Shown here: positions 1 through 8,246 of the stretch, piece by piece
How the letters are laid out: each line of letters begins with the position of its first letter
Numbering within the stretch: position 1 is the first letter of the stretch
Source of the DNA: Flavobacterium caseinilyticum
Lineage (GTDB): Bacteria; Bacteroidota; Bacteroidia; Flavobacteriales; Flavobacteriaceae
Reading direction: 5' to 3'
DNA length: 64,000 nucleotides
Assembly: GCF_004349085.1 (NCBI RefSeq)
Contig: NZ_SMFM01000007.1
Location: 62,001 to 126,000 of the forward strand
Notes under the pieces: model-generated
Told to the model about the DNA's origin: nothing
Databases searched by the model: none
The model's input: only the letters and a program-made list of their open reading frames with translations
Position numbers and translations under genes: made by a program

Positions 1-2
1 AT

Positions 3-335
3 CATATTTTAATGATTGGCGATACTGCCGGATTAATTCATCCTTTATGCGGCAACGGAATGGCAATGGCTATTCATAGTGCAAAAATTGTCTCCGAATT
101 AGTGGAAAAATATTTCAGTAAAGAAATCAAATCCAGAAATGAATTAGAAGAATCATATATTCAGGAATGGAATTTTAATTTCAAGAAAAGACTTAAAATG
201 GGGCGATTGCTATCGAATCTTTTGCAAAAGCAGAGACTATCCGATGTATTGATGCGGATATTAATTATATTTCCGTTTTTATTGCCAAAAATCATAAAAA
301 AAACACACGGGAAACCTATAATTTTAAACTTATAA
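3..335 (+). CDS. FAD-dependent oxidoreductase, C-terminal part (cut by window edge)
   Basis: This is the 3' end of a gene that begins before the window. The first visible residues read HILMIGDTAGLIHPLCGNG, the C-terminal GD motif with which FAD-dependent monooxygenases and geranylgeranyl-reductase-like flavoproteins bind the flavin ribityl and pyrophosphate. The N-terminal Rossmann motif is outside the window. Its stop codon directly abuts the methyltransferase start, so the two are almost certainly co-transcribed. Next to a methyltransferase and a type III polyketide synthase it resembles the hydroxylases that oxidise alkylresorcinols to quinones in Streptomyces-type srs clusters; that role is inference. 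The substrate cannot be told from this fragment. Confidence 0.75.
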   Translation, partial: HILMIGDTAGLIHPLCGNGMAMAIHSAKIVSELVEKYFSKEIKSRNELEESYIQEWNFNFKKRLKMGRLLSNLLQKQRLSDVLMRILIIFPFLLPKIIKKTHGKPIILNL

Positions 336-1049
336 ATGCTTATCAATACCCAATATAGAACGGATCAACCGGAAACGATGGACGATTTTGCCATGGAAGG
401 AGAAATCTTACGGGATGCATTAGACAAAATTGCCAGAATTAACCAGCTTTTAGGAGGAAACCAGTTAACTTTACGAGGTGTTCATAAATTGATTGAAAAC
501 ATTTCCAAAACAACTGCAATTACTATCGTCGATGTCGGTTGTGGTAATGGTGATATGCTAAGAACTTTAGCCGATTATGGGTTAAAAAATAATTTGAATT
601 TTCAATTGATAGGAATTGATGCAAATAACTTCACCGTTAATCATGCGGAACATTTATCTCAAAATTATCCAAATATAACCTATCAGTGTGAGGATATATT
701 TGATAAATCTTTTGAAGAATTAAAATATGATATTGTTCTGTGCACATTGACATTGCATCATTTTAAAGACAATGAAATAATTCATTTATTAAATATTTTT
801 AATGCAAATGCAAAAATTGGAATTGTTATTAATGACCTGCACAGGAGTGCAATAGCGTATCGTCTTTTTCAAGCATTATGTTTTGTTTTTCGATTGAATG
901 CCATGTCCCGTGACGATGGATTAATTTCGATTTTAAGAGGATTTAAAAAAGTAGAATTAATAAATTTTTCAGAAAAATTAAATTTTAGCAACTATAAAAT
1001 CCAATGGAAATGGGCTTTTCGCTACCAATGGATAATTTCAAAAATATGA
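336..1049 (+). CDS. SAM-dependent methyltransferase of the type III PKS cluster
   Basis: This is a 237-residue class I methyltransferase. Motif I, VDVGCGNGDML, lies near residues 66-76, followed by an acidic ribose-binding position (LIGIDAN) and a post-motif LCTLTLHHF segment typical of the UbiE/methyltransf_11/12 fold. The start codon immediately follows the stop of the flavoprotein, and its own stop overlaps the next start in ATGA, so all three are translationally coupled. By family analogy it would methylate the ring or a hydroxyl of the polyketide product; whether O- or C-methylation is not visible. The fold assignment is firm, the substrate is inferred. Confidence 0.85.
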   Translation: MLINTQYRTDQPETMDDFAMEGEILRDALDKIARINQLLGGNQLTLRGVHKLIENISKTTAITIVDVGCGNGDMLRTLADYGLKNNLNFQLIGIDANNFTVNHAEHLSQNYPNITYQCEDIFDKSFEELKYDIVLCTLTLHHFKDNEIIHLLNIFNANAKIGIVINDLHRSAIAYRLFQALCFVFRLNAMSRDDGLISILRGFKKVELINFSEKLNFSNYKIQWKWAFRYQWIISKI

Positions 1050-2098
1050 GTGTAAAAATAAAAACAGTAAGCAAACAGTTACCCAAATATTCAAGAAATA
1101 CAGAAGAAATTATTCCATTTCTTGATGCTTGGCTCGTTGGACAAGACGAGCGCTTCATTAGAAAAGTAAAGAAGATTTTTGAAGGTGCAGCTGTTGATAA
1201 ACGATACTCCATTATGGATCCAATTGAAGTATTTACAAAAACTTCATTTGAGGAAAGAAACGATATTTATGTTCGTGAAGTAATTGAATTAGGTGAAAAA
1301 GTGCTAGAAAAAGCGTTGAAAAAAGCCAATTGGAATCCAGAGGATTTAGACTACATCATTACAGTAAGTTGCACTGGAATTATGATTCCGTCACTGGATG
1401 CTTATTTAATCAATAAATTGAAATTACGTCAGGATATTGTTCGGCTTCCAGTCACCGAAATGGGCTGTGCAGCTGGTATTTCGGGAATTATTTACGCTAA
1501 AAATTTCTTGCAGGCTAATCCTGGCAAACGGGCTGCCGTAATTGCTGTCGAAAGCCCTACAGCTACGTTTCAACTAGACGATTTTTCGATGGCAAATATT
1601 GTGAGTGCAGCTATTTTTGGTGATGGCGCTGCTTGTGTTTTGCTATCTTCCCATGAAGATGATGAAGGTCCCGAAATTCTAGCTGAAGAAATGTATCATT
1701 TTTATGACAACATACACATGATGGGTTTTAAGCTTACCAATTCAGGTCTGCAGATGGTGTTAGATATTGAAGTTCCTGAAACAATTGCTTCTCATTTTCC
1801 GGATATTATTCATCCTTTTTTAGAAAAAAACAATATGGAAATGGGGGATATCGACCATCTAATATTTCATCCAGGTGGAAAGAAAATTGTTCAAACGGTT
1901 GAAGCTTTATTTTCTGATTTAGGGAAAAATATAACCGATACCAAAGAAGTATTGCGTTTGTACGGAAATATGTCGAGTGCAACTGTTTTATATGTTTTGG
2001 AACGAATTATGGATGGTGCTCCAAAAAAAGGGGAGAAAGGATTAATGCTGAGTTTTGGACCGGGATTTTCGGCGCAACGAGTTTTATTACAGTTTTAG
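1046..2098 (+). CDS. Type III polyketide synthase (chalcone/alkylresorcinol synthase family)
   Basis: This is a 350-residue homodimer-type ketosynthase. The catalytic triad is visible: Cys141 in EMGCAAG, His275 in FHPGGKK and Asn308 in GNMSSAT. Such enzymes extend an acyl starter with malonyl-CoA and cyclise it to resorcinols or pyrones. I chose the ATG at 1046 because it overlaps the methyltransferase stop as ATGA and gives the usual family N-terminus; an in-frame ATG at 1004 would add 14 atypical residues inside the upstream gene. The neighbouring private ACP, ketosynthase and dehydratase suggest an acyl-ACP-derived starter. Length is normal for the family. The product is unknown. Confidence 0.92.
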   Translation: MSVKIKTVSKQLPKYSRNTEEIIPFLDAWLVGQDERFIRKVKKIFEGAAVDKRYSIMDPIEVFTKTSFEERNDIYVREVIELGEKVLEKALKKANWNPEDLDYIITVSCTGIMIPSLDAYLINKLKLRQDIVRLPVTEMGCAAGISGIIYAKNFLQANPGKRAAVIAVESPTATFQLDDFSMANIVSAAIFGDGAACVLLSSHEDDEGPEILAEEMYHFYDNIHMMGFKLTNSGLQMVLDIEVPETIASHFPDIIHPFLEKNNMEMGDIDHLIFHPGGKKIVQTVEALFSDLGKNITDTKEVLRLYGNMSSATVLYVLERIMDGAPKKGEKGLMLSFGPGFSAQRVLLQF

Positions 2099-2131
2099 CC
2101 CCTAACCCGTAAATGAGGGAATAGAATAACT

Positions 2132-2605
2132 ATGAGGAAAGAAGAAATTATATCAAAATTACCGTACTCCAAACCGTTTTTATTTGTGGATGAAATTCTT
2201 TATATCGATGAAAATGGAGTCGAAGGTAACTATACTTTTGATGAAAATCTTGATTTTTACAAAGGGCATTTCAAGGATTTCCCTGTTACTCCGGGTGTTA
2301 TTTTAACAGAAGTTATGGCTCAGATCGGTGTAGTTTGTCTGGGGATATTTTTATTGAATGATACATTTAGTAAAACTACCTCAATTGCTTTAACATCAAC
2401 AGAAATAGAATTTTTAAAACCTGTTTTTCCAAATGAAAAAGTGACTGTGGTGTCGGAAAAGATATATTTTAGATTTGGAAAATTGAAATGTAAAGTTAGC
2501 ATGCTAAACAACAACGGAGAAGTTGCTTGTACAGGAATAATCGCAGGAATGATGATATCCCCACCCCAACCCTCCCCGAAAGGAAGGGAGCGAAAACCGG
2601 ATTAA
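2132..2605 (+). CDS. FabZ-like 3-hydroxyacyl-ACP dehydratase (hotdog fold)
   Basis: This 157-residue protein has the FabA/FabZ signature: His46 in FYKGHFKDF and Glu60 in VILTEVMAQ are the expected catalytic pair, and PYSKPFLFVDEI resembles the PHR-PF-LvDRi start of FabZ. It would dehydrate 3-hydroxyacyl chains on the adjacent ACP. It is separate from the FabZ domain fused to LpxC later in this window, so it is probably cluster-specific. The last 15 or so residues (SPPQPSPKGRERKPD) are encoded by a GC-rich palindromic repeat that has run into the reading frame; the hotdog domain itself ends near residue 142. Confidence 0.85.
   Translation: MRKEEIISKLPYSKPFLFVDEILYIDENGVEGNYTFDENLDFYKGHFKDFPVTPGVILTEVMAQIGVVCLGIFLLNDTFSKTTSIALTSTEIEFLKPVFPNEKVTVVSEKIYFRFGKLKCKVSMLNNNGEVACTGIIAGMMISPPQPSPKGRERKPD
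2557..2600. repeat. GC-rich palindromic repeat overlapping the dehydratase 3' end
   Basis: This CCCC/GGGG-type short element (CCCTCCCCGAAAGGAAGGG at its core) stands out from the AT-rich surroundings. It can fold as a small hairpin with a GAAA loop. It forms the last codons of the dehydratase and so adds a Pro/Lys/Arg tail. Similar CCCCAACCC-type strings are common intergenic repeats in Flavobacterium; that comparison is from memory and was not searched. Confidence 0.5.
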
Positions 2606-2643
2606 AATAATTTATTGAAAATGTCATTGGAATTTAATTTTAT

Positions 2644-3918
2644 ATGAACAAACGAGTAGTAATAACGGGACTTGGTGTTGTTTCTCCAAATGGAGTAGGG
2701 CTTGACACGTTTACTCATGCTATCAAAAATGGGATTTCTGGTATTAAAAAAGATTCTGAATTAGAACGGTTACAATTTTCCTGTCAGATTTCCGGAACGC
2801 CTGAAGTTTCTGTTGAATTATCATTAAACTATTTTTCTGAATTAGAATTGCGGAATTTTAATGCAACTGGTATTTTATACGGTGTGATCGCTGGAATAGA
2901 TGCATGGAAAGATGCCGGTTTATCTTTGGAAATCAATGAAGAACCGGATTGGGACAGCGGAACTATTTTTGGGACTGGAACTTCAGGAATCGAAAAATTT
3001 AGAGAAAGCATCTATAAAATTGATGATTTTCAGACACGAAGATTGGGAAGTACGGCCGTGGCGCAAACTATGAATAGTGGCGTCAGCGCGTATTTAGGAG
3101 GAAAATTAGGTTTAGGAAATCAGGTAACAACTAATTCGTCAGCGTGTACAACCGGAACGGAAAGTATATTGATGGCGTATGAACGCATACGGTCAGGTCA
3201 GGCAAAACGTATTTTAGCAGGAAGCACAAGTGATTCTGGTCCTTACATTTGGGGCGGATTCGATGCAATGCGAGTTTGTACTTTTAAACACAATGATTCT
3301 CCAGAACAAGGTTCAAGACCAATGAGTGCCAGCGCTTCGGGATTTGTTCCTGGAAGTGGAGCAGGAGGCCTGGTTTTAGAAGATCTGGATACTGCGGTAG
3401 CTCGTGGTGCAAAAATTTATGCAGAAGTTTTAGGTGGAAATATTAATTCTGGTGGACAACGCGGATCAGGAACTATGACAGCTCCAAATCCCACAGCGGT
3501 TCAGAAATGCATTAAAAATGCTATTGCAAATGCAGGAATTCATCCAAATGATATAGATGCTATAAACGGACATTTGACCGCAACATCCAAAGACAGTCTA
3601 GAAATTCAAAATTGGAGTGAAGCTTTAAGAAGAAAAGGAACTGATTTTCCATATATTAATTCGTTGAAATCAATGGTTGGCCATTGTTTGTCAGGAGCGG
3701 GAAGTATTGAAAGCGTGGCTTCGGTACTGCAATTGCATCACGGATTTGTTTTTCCGAATATAAATTGTGAAGATATGAATCCTGCGATTACAGCTCTTAT
3801 TGATGAATCCAGAATCCCCATAAAATTGATTGAAAAAGATTTAAATATTGTTGCAAAAGCCAGTTTTGGTTTTGGAGATGTCAATGGTTGCGTCATTTTT
3901 AAGAAATTCAAGCAATAA
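2644..3918 (+). CDS. Beta-ketoacyl-ACP synthase (FabF-like, KAS II type)
   Basis: This 424-residue thiolase-fold condensing enzyme has the Cys-His-His set: Cys168 in NSSACTTG, His310 in NGHLTATSKD and His347 in SMVGHCLSG. FabF enzymes elongate acyl-ACP with malonyl-ACP. The second motif is unusual: canonical FabF has N-(A/T)-H-G-T-S/T, whereas here His310 is followed by Leu, which may alter the acyl pocket. It sits between a dehydratase and an ACP and probably builds the alkyl starter for the type III synthase. It is clearly a second, cluster-borne ketosynthase; the chain length is unknown. Confidence 0.92.
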   Translation: MNKRVVITGLGVVSPNGVGLDTFTHAIKNGISGIKKDSELERLQFSCQISGTPEVSVELSLNYFSELELRNFNATGILYGVIAGIDAWKDAGLSLEINEEPDWDSGTIFGTGTSGIEKFRESIYKIDDFQTRRLGSTAVAQTMNSGVSAYLGGKLGLGNQVTTNSSACTTGTESILMAYERIRSGQAKRILAGSTSDSGPYIWGGFDAMRVCTFKHNDSPEQGSRPMSASASGFVPGSGAGGLVLEDLDTAVARGAKIYAEVLGGNINSGGQRGSGTMTAPNPTAVQKCIKNAIANAGIHPNDIDAINGHLTATSKDSLEIQNWSEALRRKGTDFPYINSLKSMVGHCLSGAGSIESVASVLQLHHGFVFPNINCEDMNPAITALIDESRIPIKLIEKDLNIVAKASFGFGDVNGCVIFKKFKQ

Positions 3919-3978
3919 ATGTTAATAAAAAATTTAAAAAATAAATTATAAATTAGTTACGAAAATATTGAGATAGTT

Positions 3979-4245
3979 ATGAATAAAGAAGATATAATTG
4001 AGCAATTGAAAGGTATTGTAAAGCCATATGTTGCAAATCAGGAAGCATTTGAAATACTTACAGAAGAAACGGATTTTATCAACGATCTGAAAATTAACTC
4101 CGCTAATTTAGTCGATGTCATTTTAGATATTGAAGAAAAATACAACATTATAATTGATAATGAATCAATGGAACGTATGATCAACGTAAAATCCGCAATG
4201 GAAATTATTGAAACTAAGTTATCCGAGAAAGAAGTTGATTCTTAA
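3979..4245 (+). CDS. Acyl carrier protein, cluster-specific
   Basis: This 88-residue acidic four-helix carrier has the predicted phosphopantetheine site at Ser41 in LKINSANLVDVILDIEE. The general ACP motif is D-S-L at the start of helix II; here it is N-S-A, so only the serine is kept, while the following VDVILDIEEKY helix matches ACPs well. It lies 60 bp after the ketosynthase and 42 bp before a phosphopantetheinyl transferase, as expected for a self-contained acyl-ACP module. The altered motif suggests a dedicated partner enzyme rather than the housekeeping AcpS; that is inference. Confidence 0.85.
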   Translation: MNKEDIIEQLKGIVKPYVANQEAFEILTEETDFINDLKINSANLVDVILDIEEKYNIIIDNESMERMINVKSAMEIIETKLSEKEVDS

Positions 4246-4287
4246 AGTTTTAAATTGTAGGGTCTATAAATCTAAATCTGGGACAAA

Positions 4288-4797
4288 ATGATAGGAAATG
4301 ATATTGTAGATTTGGTTTTAGCCAAAAAAGAAAGCAACTGGCAACGCAAAGGGTTTTTAAATAAAATTTTCACAACAAAGGAGCAATTACTTATTACTGC
4401 TGCCGAAAATCAGGAAGTCATGGTTTGGAATTTATGGACCAGAAAAGAAGCCGGATATAAAATTTACAACAGGCAGACTAGTATCAGAGGGTATTTTCCT
4501 TTGCAATTAGAATGTCATTACGAAAGTGAAACTACAGGAACAGTTTATTGCAATGGCAATAAATATCATACAGAAACCAAAATTTCAAAGGACAGCATCT
4601 ATACTATTGCAGTTGCCGAAAAAGATTATTTTAGACAACTGAGGAATTTAAACACGGATGTTAAGCTATGCAAAAACAACGGAATTCCTTTTATAATTGA
4701 TGATTTGACTAAAATTGAAATACCCGTATCGATTACGCATCACGGGCGTTTTTGGAAAGGAATTACCCTAGGATTTAATACTCCAAATATTATTTAA
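4288..4797 (+). CDS. 4'-phosphopantetheinyl transferase superfamily protein
   Basis: This 169-residue protein begins MIGNDIVDL, where Asp5 corresponds to the magnesium-binding Asp of AcpS-type enzymes, and has WTRKEAGYK with Glu54 and the following Lys, the (W/F)-x-x-KEA-x-x-K signature. It should move phosphopantetheine from CoA to Ser41 of the preceding ACP. It closes the + strand cluster. Its last 8 bases overlap the end of the convergently transcribed exonuclease gene, and there is no room for a conventional terminator between them. Confidence 0.87.
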   Translation: MIGNDIVDLVLAKKESNWQRKGFLNKIFTTKEQLLITAAENQEVMVWNLWTRKEAGYKIYNRQTSIRGYFPLQLECHYESETTGTVYCNGNKYHTETKISKDSIYTIAVAEKDYFRQLRNLNTDVKLCKNNGIPFIIDDLTKIEIPVSITHHGRFWKGITLGFNTPNII

Positions 4798-5386
4798 TTC
4801 CCAATCTAGACTTTAATTTTAAGAAAAGTAAAGCTGTTTTATACGCATCTTCCGAAGCAGAATTTCGATCACTTTTAGGAATATTGTATATCTTGCAAAG
4901 TTCATCGAGTGAAAATTGCTTGTCATTTGCATCCGTGAGTTTACGGTGCATGACATCAACATCCAATGCTTCATTTTTCAATCTTCCACAATCTAATTTT
5001 TCTAACGCTTCATTTATCATATCCACATCAAAATCGATATGATGCCCCACAAGTACTGAATTTCCAATATATTCAATAAATGCTTTTACAGCATCAGGCT
5101 CTCCCAGTTTTTGCATTTTTGTCTCGACCAAAAATTCTGTAGAAAGCCCGTTGTCATGAAAAAATTTATACTGCAGAATAACGGCTTCAAAATTATCTGC
5201 AATAATGATACTATTATCGATTACGGCAAAGGAACCAATCGACAAAATAACATCCTTAGCAGGATTTAAACCTGAGGTTTCAGTGGAGATAACCACAAAT
5301 CTTGTTGATTTTTTATCAAATTTTGCAAGATAGCTTTTCCAAAATTCAGGATATTCTTTATTGATATTTTTTAACCAGTCTAACAT
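4790..5386 (-). CDS. DnaQ/DEDDh-type 3'-5' exonuclease-like protein with altered catalytic residues
   Basis: This 198-residue protein has the RNase T/DnaQ exonuclease layout: ExoI at VVISTETSGL, ExoII at VGHHIDFD and ExoIII at RNSASEDAYKTA. DEDDh enzymes need D-x-E, a second Asp, then His and Asp. Here the first Asp is Ser34 (Glu36 is kept), ExoII Asp120 is present, the ExoIII His is Asn175, and Asp180 is present. Two of five metal or base residues are therefore replaced, so activity may be lost or changed. It starts 3 bp after the DUF294 gene, with which it forms an operon and probably a functional pair. Confidence 0.8.
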   Translation of the reverse strand: MLDWLKNINKEYPEFWKSYLAKFDKKSTRFVVISTETSGLNPAKDVILSIGSFAVIDNSIIIADNFEAVILQYKFFHDNGLSTEFLVETKMQKLGEPDAVKAFIEYIGNSVLVGHHIDFDVDMINEALEKLDCGRLKNEALDVDVMHRKLTDANDKQFSLDELCKIYNIPKSDRNSASEDAYKTALLFLKLKSRLGIK

Positions 5387-5389
5387 AAT

Positions 5390-7306
5390 TTATGAAAATT
5401 GAGTAAGTTGAAATTTACTTTTTATTAATTCTTCCAGTTCTTTCATAGGTGCTAAAGCGTTTTTTAATTTTTCTTTATCAATTTTTGACATTTCATCAAG
5501 ATTAATAAACTGACCTGAATTATCATTTTTCAGGCCTTCCAATGTTCTGAATTTCGATAAAACTAAAAAGGCTTCGGCACAATTAAGATAAATTTCACCA
5601 TGTTTTGGATCTGCAATCGCCATCTGTCTAAAACGTTGGTGTGTATTATTGATTCCCTTTATACCATAACTCAAGGCAAATAATCGAGCACCGTCGATTA
5701 AAGGCATTAAAGCACGTGTTTTAATATCAAATTTATCTTTATTTAAACCTTCTTCTTCAACATTAAATTTTTTGAAAAAACTTAAAGGAGAATTTTTTCT
5801 CAACGCGTCATTTCCTAAAAAGTCGAAAAATAAAGTGTTATTTTTAGCATTTTTGAAAATTACGTTTCCAATCGCATCTTCAATCCTTTGTTCTCCAAAA
5901 GTAATTTCATAATCAAAGAAAATACTGCTTAAATCATTACTATTCTCCCCTGGAGTGTTCATCCAGCTGTCATATTGTTTTATCCAGTCTGTGAGTGATT
6001 TACACCAAATCATATTACTTCCCATATGGCCATTTGGACACAAATCATAACCAATTTTCTCAAGTGTTGAAGTTGTTCTTTTACCTAACTTGAGGAAATA
6101 GTCTTTCACTTCTTTGTACTTATCGGCTGCTACATCTTCAAATATTAAAATACTATCCTGATCGGTTAAAAGTAGCTGTTCCTTTCTTCCCTGACTACCT
6201 ATACTTAACCATGCAAAACGGGCAGGAGGGGAACCTAAATCTAAAATCGATAATTCGACGGAACGTTTGATCAGTGCCAAATTAATTTCGCTGGCAATAT
6301 TGAAAACGTGAGAAAGAGGTATATTTTTTGATATCGAAGTCTGTATCAAATCAGTCAATCTTTCTCTTATTTGTTTTAATTCTTTGGATGATTGTGAACG
6401 CTTAATTTCTTTAATTAAAACCCCTGGATTACTGGCTTGTGCGGCAATTAAATCATGTTCAGTGATCATTCCCTTCAATGTAGATTTATCTGTTCCATCT
6501 TGAGTTACACATAAATGCGTCACATTATGCTTTAACATCAATAATTGCGCTTCGGCAAGAGAAACATTCTCAACTACTGTAATCACTGGAGAAGACATTA
6601 TTTTGTCTACTGAAATTGTTATAGGATATCGTCCGGTGGCAATTTTTGAACGCATATCAGTATCGGTAATTATTCCTAATGGGATGTTATTCTCGCAAAT
6701 AACAATATTATTTTTCAGGGTTTCTGTCATTAATTGCGCAACATCCTGAACAATAGCATTTTTTGCCGTTATTAAAGGCGAATTATTATAGGTTAACGAT
6801 TGGAAATATTGCATTTCTGATTGTTGATCAGAATAGAAAACATTATCGGAAATCAGTTTGCCGATCAAATTTTCTTTGTCTTTTGGATTTCTCGTATTGA
6901 CTGCGAAACTTTCTAATAAAAAATTCAAAACATCAGAATTGTTAGCAACAAAAGGGCGAAAGGTAGCAATAGGAATTGCATAAACAATGCTTTCTTCTCT
7001 TGCTTTAGCGGTCATCATGTAGTTGTTTTTGGCAAAAAACGGACGTAAACCAAAAATATCTCCTTCGTTACATTTATTTAATAGAGTTTCTTCCGCATCT
7101 GCAATTACCGACAGATTAATAACTCCTGATGCCACCACATAGAAACTATCATGTAAAATATCGTTAATTTGAAATAATGTTTTATGTTTTTCTAAATTTA
7201 CCACCCGGATACTTGTCGCAATTTCAGATAATTCTTCAAACGTCAAGTGATTAAATGGAGAATATTCCTTTAAAAAATCAGCAATGTGTTCCGCAATTGT
7301 ATTCAT
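5390..7306 (-). CDS. cNMP-binding / CBS pair / DUF294 nucleotidyltransferase-like regulator
   Basis: This 638-residue soluble multidomain protein has, in order: a cyclic-nucleotide-binding beta-roll (about 15-130), a pair of CBS domains (about 165-300, with GIITDTDMR and GMITEHDL ends), and a nucleotidyltransferase-like domain with GSQGRKEQLLLTDQD near 365-380, as in GlnD-type and DUF294 proteins. A helical substrate-binding C-terminus follows. The architecture suggests a sensor of nucleotides that modifies or binds a partner. It is followed after 3 bp by the DnaQ-like gene, a pairing seen in many bacteria; the shared role is not established here. Confidence 0.88.
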   Translation of the reverse strand: MNTIAEHIADFLKEYSPFNHLTFEELSEIATSIRVVNLEKHKTLFQINDILHDSFYVVASGVINLSVIADAEETLLNKCNEGDIFGLRPFFAKNNYMMTAKAREESIVYAIPIATFRPFVANNSDVLNFLLESFAVNTRNPKDKENLIGKLISDNVFYSDQQSEMQYFQSLTYNNSPLITAKNAIVQDVAQLMTETLKNNIVICENNIPLGIITDTDMRSKIATGRYPITISVDKIMSSPVITVVENVSLAEAQLLMLKHNVTHLCVTQDGTDKSTLKGMITEHDLIAAQASNPGVLIKEIKRSQSSKELKQIRERLTDLIQTSISKNIPLSHVFNIASEINLALIKRSVELSILDLGSPPARFAWLSIGSQGRKEQLLLTDQDSILIFEDVAADKYKEVKDYFLKLGKRTTSTLEKIGYDLCPNGHMGSNMIWCKSLTDWIKQYDSWMNTPGENSNDLSSIFFDYEITFGEQRIEDAIGNVIFKNAKNNTLFFDFLGNDALRKNSPLSFFKKFNVEEEGLNKDKFDIKTRALMPLIDGARLFALSYGIKGINNTHQRFRQMAIADPKHGEIYLNCAEAFLVLSKFRTLEGLKNDNSGQFINLDEMSKIDKEKLKNALAPMKELEELIKSKFQLTQFS

Positions 7307-7489
7307 AATTGGTCAAATAAATAATGTATTGTTTGTAAAAATAACAAAATAATAAATTATAATACGGTCATTTTTCTGGTAAAACAATTTAATTGTTAAG
7401 TTCATAATTTTTTCTTAAAATTAAAAGGAAATATGCTAAGTTAATGGAACTTATTTTATTTTTATGAGATAAACTAAATCATTTAAATC

Positions 7490-7996
7490 ATGAGATTACT
7501 TAAAAAAATACATCTTTTACTTGTAGCATTTTTGATCACAAATTCCATAAATGCTCAAGAGAAACCAACAAGCACAAAGGAAATGGTTTCGGGAAAAATT
7601 AATGATGCTACAATCACCATCAATTACGGAAGTCCATCTGCTAGAGATAGAGAAATTTGGGGTAAATTAGTTCCATTTAATCAAGTTTGGCGTGCTGGTG
7701 CCAATGATGCTACAACTTTTGAAACTGACAAAGAACTTATTGTTGAAGGCTCAAAATTGCCTGCGGGAAAATATTCTTTTTTTATAATTCCAAAAGAAAA
7801 GGAATCCGTTGTTATCTTTAATAAAGAATCCAAACAATGGGGAGCTTATAAATACAAAGAAAATGAAGATCAACTCCGAGTTACCGTTAAACAAAAAGTC
7901 GCGAAGTCAAAAGCTGAAAAATTAATATATACAATAGATGCCAATACTGTTTCATTAAGTTGGGATAATTGGATAATTCCAATTTCTGTGAAGTAA
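7490..7996 (+). CDS. DUF2911 domain protein, secreted
   Basis: This 168-residue protein starts with a signal peptide (MRLLKKIHLLLVAFLITNSINAQ, cleavage expected after Ala-Gln). The mature part is a DUF2911 domain with the family landmarks NYGSPSARDREIWG, VPFNQVWRAGANDAT and LPAGKYSFFIIP. DUF2911 proteins are common in Bacteroidota and have no proven function; some annotations liken them to asparagine-synthetase leftovers, which I would not follow. It is monocistronic: its own terminator hairpin follows at 8017. Periplasmic or surface location is inferred. Confidence 0.85.
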   Translation: MRLLKKIHLLLVAFLITNSINAQEKPTSTKEMVSGKINDATITINYGSPSARDREIWGKLVPFNQVWRAGANDATTFETDKELIVEGSKLPAGKYSFFIIPKEKESVVIFNKESKQWGAYKYKENEDQLRVTVKQKVAKSKAEKLIYTIDANTVSLSWDNWIIPISVK

Positions 7997-8016
7997 AATT
8001 TATTTTCATATGTTAT

Positions 8017-8048
8017 AACGGCATTACCAGTAGGTAATGCCGTTTTTG
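8017..8048 (+). terminator. Intrinsic terminator after the DUF2911 gene
   Basis: A perfect 12-bp stem (AACGGCATTACC with GGTAATGCCGTT, 8017-8028 and 8033-8044) with an AGTA loop is followed by TTTGTTTTATT on the + strand. It lies 20 bp after the stop codon. Confidence 0.88.
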
Positions 8049-8192
8049 TTTTATTCTAAAATAACTATAAATTCTATTTTACATAATATAAATTATAGTT
8101 CATTTATCTATAATAGTATTTCAGTGCTTTTATACAGATTATTGCAAATGGTCATCTTCTAGCCGCAATTCAAATTTATTTGATCTAACATT

Positions 8193-8221
8193 TTGAATGG
8201 CTTCTTTATTATCTACCTTTG
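8193..8221 (+). promoter_or_regulatory. Bacteroidota-type promoter for the MFS gene
   Basis: TTG at 8193-8195 and TACCTTTG at 8214-8221 are 18 bp apart, matching the TTG / TAnnTTTG promoter described for Flavobacterium. Transcription would begin near 8228, which favours the ATG at 8247 as the gene start and excludes a longer frame opening at the TTG itself. Confidence 0.65.
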
Positions 8222-8246
8222 CAAAATATTAAAAAATTCAGTTTTC

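Noticed and set aside
1004-1045. Longer N-terminus for the type III polyketide synthase
   Set aside because: The extra 14 residues lie inside the methyltransferase gene and do not fit the family; the ATG at 1046 makes an ATGA overlap and the expected start.
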